Shown here: piece by piece, positions 14,363 through 21,277 of the stretch
How positions within the stretch are numbered: the first letter of the stretch is position 1
How the letters are laid out: the number at the start of each line of letters is the position of its first letter
Source: Bacillota bacterium
Lineage (GTDB): Bacteria; Bacillota; Clostridia; Tissierellales; Sedimentibacteraceae
Length of the DNA stretch: 22,326 nucleotides
Direction: 5' to 3'
Assembly: GCA_029239575.1 (NCBI GenBank)
Contig: JARBUP010000011.1
Span: 1-22,326 of the forward strand
Position numbers and translations under genes: made by a program
Notes under the pieces: generated by a model
The model's database searches: none
What the model saw: the letters and a program-made list of their open reading frames with translations, nothing else
What the model was told of the DNA's origin: nothing

Positions 14363-15721
14363 TTATTTATTCATATTCATTTTTATAAACTCACCAAACC
14401 CTGGTTCTACTTTAACCTTGTTATTTTCACATACTATAGTTCCTCTAACATAGGTTTTCTCAATATAACCTTTAAATGTTTTTCCATCAAACGGCGTATG
14501 TTTATTTAAATAATGCATGTTTTCAGCTTTACAGACCCACTCTTTATCTAAATCAAGTATTATAAAATCTGCATCCGATCCTACATCTAAAGTACCCTTT
14601 CTAGGATATAGTCCAAATCTTCTTGCTACATTTGATGAGCATACTTCAACAGCCCTACTTAAACTCATACTTCTTTCATGAACACCCCCTGTTAAAATTA
14701 CTGGAAACATTGTTTGTAAACCAGTTACACCTTCACTAGCAAATGGGAAATTATCTTTATCTACTACTTTTCTTTCAAATGGATGTGGTGAATGATCAGA
14801 AGCTATCATATCAACAGTTCCATCTATAACCAATTTCCACAACTCTTCCACTAATTCTTTAGGTCGTACTGGAGGATCGCATTTGGCAATTCCACCTAAT
14901 TCATATAAATCATCTTCGCATAATCCTAAATATTGAGGACATGTTTCGGCAGTTATATTTACTCCTTCCATTTGTGCTTTTTTAACAGCCTTAATGCCTT
15001 GAGGAATACTTACATGTACTATATGCGCATTACATTTAGGTGCTTGTTTAGCTAAAAATATAAATCTTTCAATTGCTTCTAATTCTGAATAAACAGGATG
15101 TGATTCTATGAAAGCGTAAGCATCTTTTCTATCTATTTCATTAAAGTCATTTACAAGTTGTTGAATTAGTGTATCGTTTTCAGCATGAACAGCTACAAGT
15201 CCACCCAAATCTCCAATAATTTTCATACCTTTTAACAAAGTTCCATCATCTGTCATTGGATAGTTAGAACATCTACACATAAATGATTTAAATGCCTGTC
15301 CACCAGCATTAAATAAATCAGGAATATCATTTATATGTCCAGGAACTAAACCACCCCATAAACCAAAATCTACTACACAATTTTCATTAGCTTCTTTATA
15401 TTTGTTATTAAATGCTTCCAATGTAACAGTTGAAGGAGTTGATAAAGGTTGTTCCAATATTGTTGTAATTCCACCAGCTGCAGCAGCTAATGATGAATTA
15501 TACAGTGTTTCTCTATTAGGATCACCATGTCCACCATGAACATGTGCATCTATTATCCCTGGAAGGATATGTTTTCCCATTGCATCAATAATCTCTTTAG
15601 CCGCAACATCTGAGTTATTTTCTAGTATAGCTGCTACTTTTCCATCTTTTATTGCTAACATACCTAAAAATTCATTTTTTTCAGTTACTATAGTTCCATT
15701 CTTTACAATTAAATCATACAT
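14363..15721 (-). CDS. Cyclic amidohydrolase of the allantoinase/hydantoinase type
   Basis: A 452-aa amidohydrolase-superfamily enzyme that opens a cyclic amide ring (hydantoin, allantoin or dihydropyrimidine). The binuclear metal site is complete: His60 and His62 in IDAHVHGGHGD, a lysine for carboxylation at 145 in AFKSFM, His179 in VAVHAEND, His236 in IVHVS, and Asp309 in IASDHSPH. The FKSFM, HAE and ETCPQYL motifs resemble allantoinases more than the classical D-hydantoinase/dihydropyrimidinase line. ATG at 15721 with AAGGAGAG. It is separated from the upstream PLP enzyme gene by a 93-nt gap with a long hairpin and is tightly followed by the racemase. The product would be an N-carbamoyl amino acid (or allantoate). 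No carbamoylase or allantoate hydrolase is in the window. Confidence 0.88.
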   Translation of the reverse strand: MYDLIVKNGTIVTEKNEFLGMLAIKDGKVAAILENNSDVAAKEIIDAMGKHILPGIIDAHVHGGHGDPNRETLYNSSLAAAAGGITTILEQPLSTPSTVTLEAFNNKYKEANENCVVDFGLWGGLVPGHINDIPDLFNAGGQAFKSFMCRCSNYPMTDDGTLLKGMKIIGDLGGLVAVHAENDTLIQQLVNDFNEIDRKDAYAFIESHPVYSELEAIERFIFLAKQAPKCNAHIVHVSIPQGIKAVKKAQMEGVNITAETCPQYLGLCEDDLYELGGIAKCDPPVRPKELVEELWKLVIDGTVDMIASDHSPHPFERKVVDKDNFPFASEGVTGLQTMFPVILTGGVHERSMSLSRAVEVCSSNVARRFGLYPRKGTLDVGSDADFIILDLDKEWVCKAENMHYLNKHTPFDGKTFKGYIEKTYVRGTIVCENNKVKVEPGFGEFIKMNMNK

Positions 15722-15748
15722 AATTTACTCTCCTTATTTTTTGTATTA

Positions 15749-15796
15749 GATAAAGAAATTGATTTTAATGTGGAGGAGGGTATCAATTTCTTTATC
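15749..15796 (-). promoter_or_regulatory. 15-bp perfect hairpin between the PLP enzyme and amidohydrolase genes
   Basis: GATAAAGAAATTGAT (15749-15763) and ATCAATTTCTTTATC (15782-15796) are exact complements with an 18-nt loop. On the minus strand the loop contains CCTCCTCC, complementary to Shine-Dalgarno sequence, and the AAGGAGAG of the next gene is about 20 nt downstream. It may be an attenuator, a processing site or a translational switch inside the operon. Confidence 0.6.
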
Positions 15797-15814
15797 CTTT
15801 CACCGCCTAAATCA

Positions 15815-16777
15815 TTATTTGACTAAATCTATCAAAACTTCAGCATCTATATTTCCACCTGTAAGTACATAACATACTTTAGTTTCAGGTTCAAATTTTA
15901 TTTTATTAGATAATGAAGCTGCAATACCAATTACTGCTGATGGTTCTACTATTAATTTCCCTTTAAATATTGTGTGTTTTAATGCTTCCTGTATGAAATC
16001 ATCGCTAACAGTAACTACTTCATCAACATATTTTTCAATTAATGGATAAGTATATTCACCTGTTTTAGTAACCATTAATCCATCTGCTAATGTATTTTTC
16101 AATTCAACTTCAACTGGATGTCCAACTTTAAAACTCTCAGTATACCTCGGTATAGCTTCTGGCTCAACTCCGATTACTTTAACATTGGGATTCATACTTT
16201 TTACTGCTAAACAAACTCCAGCTAATAAACCACCTGCTCCAAGAGGAACAACAACAACATCAACATCCGGTAAGTCTAACATTATTTCATATCCTACAGT
16301 CCCTTGGCCTGCTATAAGTACGGGATCATTATATGAATGTACAAGTGTTTGACCTTCTTCATCCATTATTTCGTATAATTTTTTATACCTTTCAATAGAA
16401 CCAAAACCATGTTGAATAACATTAGCGCCAAGTGCTTTTGCTCCATTAACTTTTGTCATAGGTGCATTAGTTGGTAATACTAAAGTACATTGAACTCCTA
16501 ACATATTAGATGACAATGCTACTCCTAAACCATGATTACCTGAAGACGAGGCTATTATTCCTTTATCTTTTTCTTCTTGAGTTAAACTTAATATTTTATT
16601 TGTAGCACCTCTAACCTTAAAAGAACCAGTAGTTTGCAAACATTCAGGTTTAAAATAAACCTTATGATTTAATAATTCATCTAATTTTTCTGCTCTAAGC
16701 AGTGGCGTATGTTTTACATAATCAGGAAAATTTTCTTTTGCTTTTTTAATATCTTCAAATTTTGTCAATTCAATCAC
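15815..16777 (-). CDS. Threonine-dehydratase-like PLP-dependent lyase (fold type II)
   Basis: A 320-aa cytoplasmic PLP enzyme. The Schiff-base lysine is Lys54 in GSFKVRGA. SSSGNHGLGVA (about 77-88) and the phosphate loop GAGGL (180-184, usually GGGGL) follow, and the C-terminal LTGGNID (305-311) lies against the cofactor nitrogen. There is no C-terminal ACT domain, so it is of the catabolic TdcB/serine racemase type, not the isoleucine-regulated IlvA. The family deaminates threonine, serine or 3-hydroxyaspartate, and some members racemise serine. Which one cannot be told by eye. It starts with GTG at 16777, with GGAGGA 8-9 nt upstream. The gap to the D-aminoacylase gene is 17 nt. In this operon it could deaminate the amino acid freed by deacylation, or link D and L isomers. 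Confidence 0.88.
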   Translation of the reverse strand: MIELTKFEDIKKAKENFPDYVKHTPLLRAEKLDELLNHKVYFKPECLQTTGSFKVRGATNKILSLTQEEKDKGIIASSSGNHGLGVALSSNMLGVQCTLVLPTNAPMTKVNGAKALGANVIQHGFGSIERYKKLYEIMDEEGQTLVHSYNDPVLIAGQGTVGYEIMLDLPDVDVVVVPLGAGGLLAGVCLAVKSMNPNVKVIGVEPEAIPRYTESFKVGHPVEVELKNTLADGLMVTKTGEYTYPLIEKYVDEVVTVSDDFIQEALKHTIFKGKLIVEPSAVIGIAASLSNKIKFEPETKVCYVLTGGNIDAEVLIDLVK

Positions 16778-16793
16778 TATATCTGTCCTCCAT

Positions 16794-18323
16794 TCAATTT
16801 TCTTTAAATTTCAACTGTCCTTTTACCCATACATATTTTATTCCTTCTGGATATTCTTTGGGATTTAAATATGTATTTCTATCTGCAATTTTATCAGCAT
16901 CAAACAAAACCAAATCTGCGCTTAGTCCTTCTCTTACTAATCCTCTGTCCCAGAGTCTTAGTCTTCTTGCTGGTTCTAAAGTTACTTTTCTTATAGCTTC
17001 TTCTAATGTCATTAACTTTAGTTTCCTTGAGTAATAGCCAAGTAATCTTGGAAATGAACCGTAAGCTCTTGGATGCGGATGTGTGCCAATTATTCCATCT
17101 GTACATATTCCTTGAATTGAACTTTTCATTATTAAATTAACATCATCTTCACTTATTGAAAAATAAATTGCTACAACAGATGGACCTTCAATTTGTAATA
17201 TTTTCAATGCTGCAACACCTGGTTCAAGGTTCATTTTCTCGCTAATAAATTTCAAATCATTACCAGACATCCATGCATTCTCTTCTGAAGCTACAGTAGC
17301 TATAAATATTTTTTCTTTCCCGCCCCTTGCTTCTATGTTTTTATTTACATCATCTAAAATTTTTGCATATTCTACTGGATCATTAAGTCTATTTTGAAAT
17401 TCTTTTTCTCCTCCATCATATGCCCACATGGGAACAATCACCTTAAGTCCTGTACAAGCTGCTGTATAAGGATATTGATCAAAAGTTATATCGTATCCTT
17501 CTTCTCTTAGAGCTGTAATTTTTTCTAATGCTAAACCAACTTTTCCCCAGTTTTTGTAACCTAATGCTTTTAAATGAGAAATATGCATCCTAACGTTGCT
17601 TTCTTTCATTATATAAATCATTTCATCAAGAGACTCTAATAATTTATCTTGCTCATTTCTCGTATGAACCATTATTATTCCATCATATTTCGCTACTACT
17701 TTTGCAACTTCTAATAATTCTTCTGTATCTGCATAACTTCCTGGTGGATATATAAGACCAAACGAAACTCCCTTAGCCCCTTCTTCCATACATTTAGCAG
17801 TAAGATCTCTTATTTTTTCCATTTCTTCTAATGTCGGTTTTCTATTATCATTACCCATAATGCACATTCTTATAGTGCCATGACCTGCCAACGTTAAATA
17901 TCTTGGAGCTGCTCCAGACTTATTAACTTCATCTAAATAGTCTTTTATACTTCTCCACCAATAAGGCTTATTTATAACACCTGCAAGAGGTGCCATATTG
18001 TCTGCTAATTCTTCAACAAGAGCGTCATTAAGTGGTGCAACAGAAGATCCATCTTGGCCTATTACTTCTGTTGTAATACCCTGTCTTATTACATGCATCA
18101 TATCTTTGTTTCTAAACAGCTCTAAATCCGAATGGCTATGTGTATCTATAATTCCTGGACACAGTGCAAGGCTTTCACCATTTATTTCACTATAACCATT
18201 AGATTCTATATATAACGCTATTTTTTTAATTATATTTCCTTCAATTAATACATCACTAACAAATGGCCTATTTCCTGTTCCATCATAAACAGTTGCTTTT
18301 TTTATTAAAAACCCTTTGCTCAT
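16794..18323 (-). CDS. N-acyl-D-amino-acid deacylase family amidohydrolase (second copy)
   Basis: A 509-aa paralogue of the gene at 5745 and first gene of the long operon. It has the same layout: AVYDGTGNRP-like N-terminal strand, metal motif PGIIDTHSHSD (His62, His64), EVIGQDGSS (Asp91), MHISHLKALG, FDQYPY, CTDGIIGTHPHPRAYGSFPR, and ADLVLFD near the end. The family hydrolyses N-acyl-D-amino acids to D-amino acid and carboxylate using zinc. Classical members have a cysteine (NCG) where both copies here have Asp (QDG), so metal binding may differ. ATG at 18323 with AGGAGG. A consensus sigma-54 promoter lies about 180 nt upstream. Being first in an operon with a ring-opening enzyme, it may act on an N-blocked intermediate, for example N-carbamoyl or N-formyl, instead of N-acetyl; that is inference. 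Confidence 0.88.
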   Translation of the reverse strand: MSKGFLIKKATVYDGTGNRPFVSDVLIEGNIIKKIALYIESNGYSEINGESLALCPGIIDTHSHSDLELFRNKDMMHVIRQGITTEVIGQDGSSVAPLNDALVEELADNMAPLAGVINKPYWWRSIKDYLDEVNKSGAAPRYLTLAGHGTIRMCIMGNDNRKPTLEEMEKIRDLTAKCMEEGAKGVSFGLIYPPGSYADTEELLEVAKVVAKYDGIIMVHTRNEQDKLLESLDEMIYIMKESNVRMHISHLKALGYKNWGKVGLALEKITALREEGYDITFDQYPYTAACTGLKVIVPMWAYDGGEKEFQNRLNDPVEYAKILDDVNKNIEARGGKEKIFIATVASEENAWMSGNDLKFISEKMNLEPGVAALKILQIEGPSVVAIYFSISEDDVNLIMKSSIQGICTDGIIGTHPHPRAYGSFPRLLGYYSRKLKLMTLEEAIRKVTLEPARRLRLWDRGLVREGLSADLVLFDADKIADRNTYLNPKEYPEGIKYVWVKGQLKFKEN

Positions 18324-18499
18324 ATTTCCTCCTATTTCTAAAATACCTGCTTTTTATTTTATTTTTAGTTTCAATGAAGTTTTAATACAAATTTAAACCT
18401 ATATAAAATTTAAACTACAATTTATTTTAATAAGAAAACAACATTTTAACTTATCAAATATAATTATAAAAAGTTATTTGTACAATATGCAATCATATT

Positions 18500-18515
18500 T
18501 GCAAATCCCATGCCA
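18500..18515 (-). promoter_or_regulatory. Sigma-54 (-24/-12) promoter of the long minus-strand operon
   Basis: Minus strand TGGCATGGGATTTGCA has GG and GC with exactly the spacing of the TGGCAC-N5-TTGCA consensus; only one core base differs. The predicted start is near 18489, giving a leader of about 165 nt to the D-aminoacylase ATG. Confidence 0.85.
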
Positions 18516-18680
18516 CTTTGTTTTATTTTTATTTATCTTTTTTAAAACTGCTATTTTTATTAACTAAATTATATTTTTTTTATTGATTTTTAAGTGTTTT
18601 TAAATAAATTATACTAACTATTAAATTACTAATTTGATATATTTTATAATTTATTTTTATATTTTGTTTTCTTATTTTCT

Positions 18681-18730
18681 TATTATCATTTCTCAAATGA
18701 GAATAATAATTATCATTTATGAGAATTGAC
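18681..18730. promoter_or_regulatory. Candidate activator (enhancer) site midway between the promoters
   Basis: TTCTCA-AA-TGAGAA (18690-18703) is a 14-nt dyad. TATCATTT...ATGAGAAT occurs twice in direct order (18684-18704 and 18711-18725), the second copy lacking 5 nt. The dyad centre is about 183 bp from one sigma-54 promoter and 180 bp from the other, a normal enhancer distance, and no other comparable dyad is seen in the gap. Confidence 0.6.
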
Positions 18731-18874
18731 AATTATAAAACTATGCATTCTTTATTATTTTTAAAAATTAATATAAATTTCAAAAAATCGTAGTTATATT
18801 GAACTTACAACGGTATTTTATAGTATAAATTTAAATAATAAAAACATTAACAATTATTTCACTAATAAACAATA

Positions 18875-18890
18875 TGGCATAATTTTTGCA
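18875..18890 (+). promoter_or_regulatory. Sigma-54 (-24/-12) promoter of the aminotransferase operon
   Basis: TGGCATAATTTTTGCA has the GG and GC elements at exact consensus spacing, with one core mismatch (CAT for CAC). The start would be near 18901, a 145-nt leader to the ATG at 19046. Confidence 0.85.
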
Positions 18891-19045
18891 TCTTCAATAT
18901 TTAATATATTTTAAAATAAATATTACATTTTTAAAACTGTTCATAATTAGTAATATATTGGACCAAGCTTTAAAATTGTATTTATTATGTTTTAATATTA
19001 AATGATTATCAAGTAAGCAAATTATAATATCAAGGAGGATATGAC

Positions 19046-20236
19046 ATGCTTTCAAAAAGAGTAAGAAACATAAAACCATCGGCAACTTTGGTGTTAACAG
19101 GAAAAGTAGCAGAACTAAAAAAAGCAGGAGTAAATATTATATCATTTAATGTTGGAGAACCTGATTTTGCTACTCCTCAAAACATCTGTAATGCTGGTAT
19201 CCAATCAATTAATGCAAACTTTACTAAATATACAGGTGTATCAGGAATAATTGAACTTCGTGAAGCTATATGTAAAAAATTCAAAGATGATAATAATGTA
19301 GAGTACAAGCCGTATGAAATATCAGTAGGCACAGGCGCAAAGCAACCTTTAGTAAATGCAATTTTAACATTATGTGATACTGACGACGAAGTGATTCTTC
19401 CAACTCCTTGTTGGGTTAGTTATGAAGAAATGATTAAACTTGCAGATGCAAAACCCGTTTTCGTACCAACTAAAGAATCAGAAGGATTCGCTTTAGATTT
19501 AGATGCTATTGAAAAAGCGATAACAAAAAACACAAAAGCAATTTTAATTAATACTCCTAATAATCCAACTGGCGCTGTTTATTCAGAAAAAAGTTTAAGG
19601 AAATTAGCTGAAATGGCTTTAAAACATGATTTTTACATAATATCAGACGAAGTATATGAAAAACTTATTTATGATGGTGAAAAACATTTCTGCATTGCTT
19701 CTATATCTAAAGAAGTAAGAGACAAATGTGTTGTAATTAATGGATTTTCAAAGGCTTATGCTATGACTGGTTGGAGAATGGGTTATGCTGCTGCTCAAAA
19801 GGAAATAATTGATGGAATTAATGCAATTCAAGGACATATGACCTCTGCTGCTAACTCTATTACACAAATGGCATGTCTTGAAGCTTTAGTTGGCCCTCAA
19901 GAAAGTCTTGAAACTATGAGAGTGGAATTTGATAAAAGAAGACTTTACTTACTTAATCGATTAAATGCTATAGAAAATATATCATGTGCAAATGCAAAAG
20001 GAGCATTTTATTTAATGCCAAATATTTCAGGACTATTTGGGAAGTCTTATGGGGATAAAGTTATCAAAGATTCTTTAGATGTTGCTGAATTCTTATTGGA
20101 CAAGGCTCATATAGCAGTTGTTCCTGGTGCAGCTTTCGAATCTATAAATAATATAAGATTTTCATACTCGAATTCTATGTATAATATTAAAGAAGGTTTG
20201 GATAGAATGGAAGAAGCTTTAAAATTATTAAAATAA
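19046..20236 (+). CDS. Class I/II pyridoxal-phosphate aminotransferase (aspartate aminotransferase-like)
   Basis: A 396-aa cytoplasmic aminotransferase of the I-gamma (thermophile/Bacillus AspC-like) type. It shows FNVGEPDFATP (34-44), YTGVSGIIELREAI, PNNPTG (171-176), the cofactor-binding Asp201 and Tyr204 in ISDEVYEKL, and the Schiff-base Lys236 in GFSKAYAMTGWRMGY. A C-terminal arginine in NNIRFSYS binds the substrate alpha-carboxylate. Members of this branch act on aspartate, but also on alanine, aromatic or other amino acids, so specificity is open. ATG at 19046 with AGGAGG at good spacing. It is first in the sigma-54-driven operon, followed after 31 nt by the aldolase gene. The likely role is to convert the amino acid set free by the divergent operon into the 2-oxo acid that the aldolase cleaves. 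Confidence 0.9.
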   Translation: MLSKRVRNIKPSATLVLTGKVAELKKAGVNIISFNVGEPDFATPQNICNAGIQSINANFTKYTGVSGIIELREAICKKFKDDNNVEYKPYEISVGTGAKQPLVNAILTLCDTDDEVILPTPCWVSYEEMIKLADAKPVFVPTKESEGFALDLDAIEKAITKNTKAILINTPNNPTGAVYSEKSLRKLAEMALKHDFYIISDEVYEKLIYDGEKHFCIASISKEVRDKCVVINGFSKAYAMTGWRMGYAAAQKEIIDGINAIQGHMTSAANSITQMACLEALVGPQESLETMRVEFDKRRLYLLNRLNAIENISCANAKGAFYLMPNISGLFGKSYGDKVIKDSLDVAEFLLDKAHIAVVPGAAFESINNIRFSYSNSMYNIKEGLDRMEEALKLLK

Positions 20237-20267
20237 TAAGAATATAAAATTAAAAGGAGATTTAAAA

Positions 20268-21161
20268 ATGTCAACAAATATGAAAGGTATTTATACACCA
20301 ATAGTAACACCATTTGATGAAAATGAAAATATAAATTATGATTATTTAAAATATAATCTCGACAAATGGAGTAAAACAAACTTAGACGGTATTGTTGTTT
20401 TAGGTTCAAATGGAGAATTCGTTTTTTTAACAGAAGAAGAAAAATTAGAAGTTGTTCGTTTCTCTAAAAAAAATTTTTCCCAAGATAAAAAAATGATAGT
20501 TGGTACTTCTTGTGAATCAACTAAGGAAACTATTGAACTAAGTAAAAAAATGGCTGATTTAGGCGCAGATGCTGTATTGCTATTACCTCCAAATTACTAT
20601 AAAGGTGCCATGTCAAAAGATGAAATTCTAATTAAATACTATACAGATGTAGCCGATGTATCTCCTGTACCTGTTATGATTTACAACATGCCTGGTAACA
20701 CAGGAATAAATATTAGCTCCAGTGTTATAGCTAAATTAGCTAAACACAATAATATAGCAGGTATTAAAGACACTTCTGGAAATATAGTTCAAATGGCTGA
20801 AATAGTTAGAGACACCGATGAAGATTTTGCTGTTTTTGCAGGAAATGCATCATATTTATTACCAGCTTTGGAAGTTGGTGCAAGGGGAGCTACTTTGGCA
20901 CTTGCTAATATATTGCCAGATGAATGCTGTAATTTAGTTCAACTACATAAACAAGGAAATCATGAAGAAGCAAGAAAATTACAATTAAAAATGCTTGAAA
21001 TAAATGCTGCTGTAACTATGAAATTTGGAATAGGTGGTTTGAAACACGCATTAACTTTATTAGGCTATAAAGGTGGTTATGTAAGAAGACCTTTATTAAA
21101 TGTATCTAAGGAAAATGCTTTAATAATAGAAGATATATTAAAAAGATTTGGTGTATTATAA
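20268..21161 (+). CDS. DapA-superfamily aldolase resembling 4-hydroxy-2-oxoglutarate aldolase
   Basis: A 297-aa class I aldolase with the DHDPS/NAL TIM barrel. The Schiff-base Lys167 is in GIKDTSG and the catalytic Tyr139 in MIYNMPGNTG. True dihydrodipicolinate synthases have GTTGE and NVPxRT. Here these read GSNGE (46-50) and NMPGNT, so the arginine that grips aspartate semialdehyde is missing. By contrast GSNGEFVFLT, CEST, GADAVLLLPPNYYKG, YTDVADVSPVPV, FGIGGLKHAL and GYKGGYVRRPL match what I remember of animal HOGA1 along most of its length. Such an enzyme would split a 4-hydroxy-2-oxo acid into pyruvate and an aldehyde (glyoxylate for hydroxyoxoglutarate, formaldehyde for 4-hydroxy-2-oxobutyrate). 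ATG at 20268 with AAGGAG. It lies between aminotransferase and homoserine dehydrogenase genes. Confidence 0.82.
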   Translation: MSTNMKGIYTPIVTPFDENENINYDYLKYNLDKWSKTNLDGIVVLGSNGEFVFLTEEEKLEVVRFSKKNFSQDKKMIVGTSCESTKETIELSKKMADLGADAVLLLPPNYYKGAMSKDEILIKYYTDVADVSPVPVMIYNMPGNTGINISSSVIAKLAKHNNIAGIKDTSGNIVQMAEIVRDTDEDFAVFAGNASYLLPALEVGARGATLALANILPDECCNLVQLHKQGNHEEARKLQLKMLEINAAVTMKFGIGGLKHALTLLGYKGGYVRRPLLNVSKENALIIEDILKRFGVL

Positions 21162-21277
21162 AGATTATTAATTTAAATTAATAGTAAATACCTGTAAAAT
21201 ATTATATTATATATTCATTAGCGTTAAATTTTGTACATGGTAATTCATATTATAAATATAAAACGGGAGATACTGAT

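Larger units (their letters stand above)
18324..19045. other. Divergent control region between the two catabolic operons
   Basis: A 722-bp gene-free region, very AT-rich. It holds the two outward-facing sigma-54 promoters (18500-18515 minus, 18875-18890 plus) and the central dyad (18690-18703). I find no small ORF with a ribosome binding site, and no RNA gene or riboswitch in either leader. Confidence 0.75.

Noticed and set aside
18701..18719. Fur-box-like sequence GAGAATAATAATTATCATT in the divergent region
   Set aside because: It matches the 19-bp Fur consensus at roughly 14 positions, but the consensus is itself A+T-rich and no iron-related gene is near. The dyad fits an activator site midway between sigma-54 promoters better.
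18894..19085. 63-aa minus-strand frame overlapping the aminotransferase start
   Set aside because: No ribosome binding site, covers the sigma-54 start region and is a hydrophobic product of AT-rich DNA.
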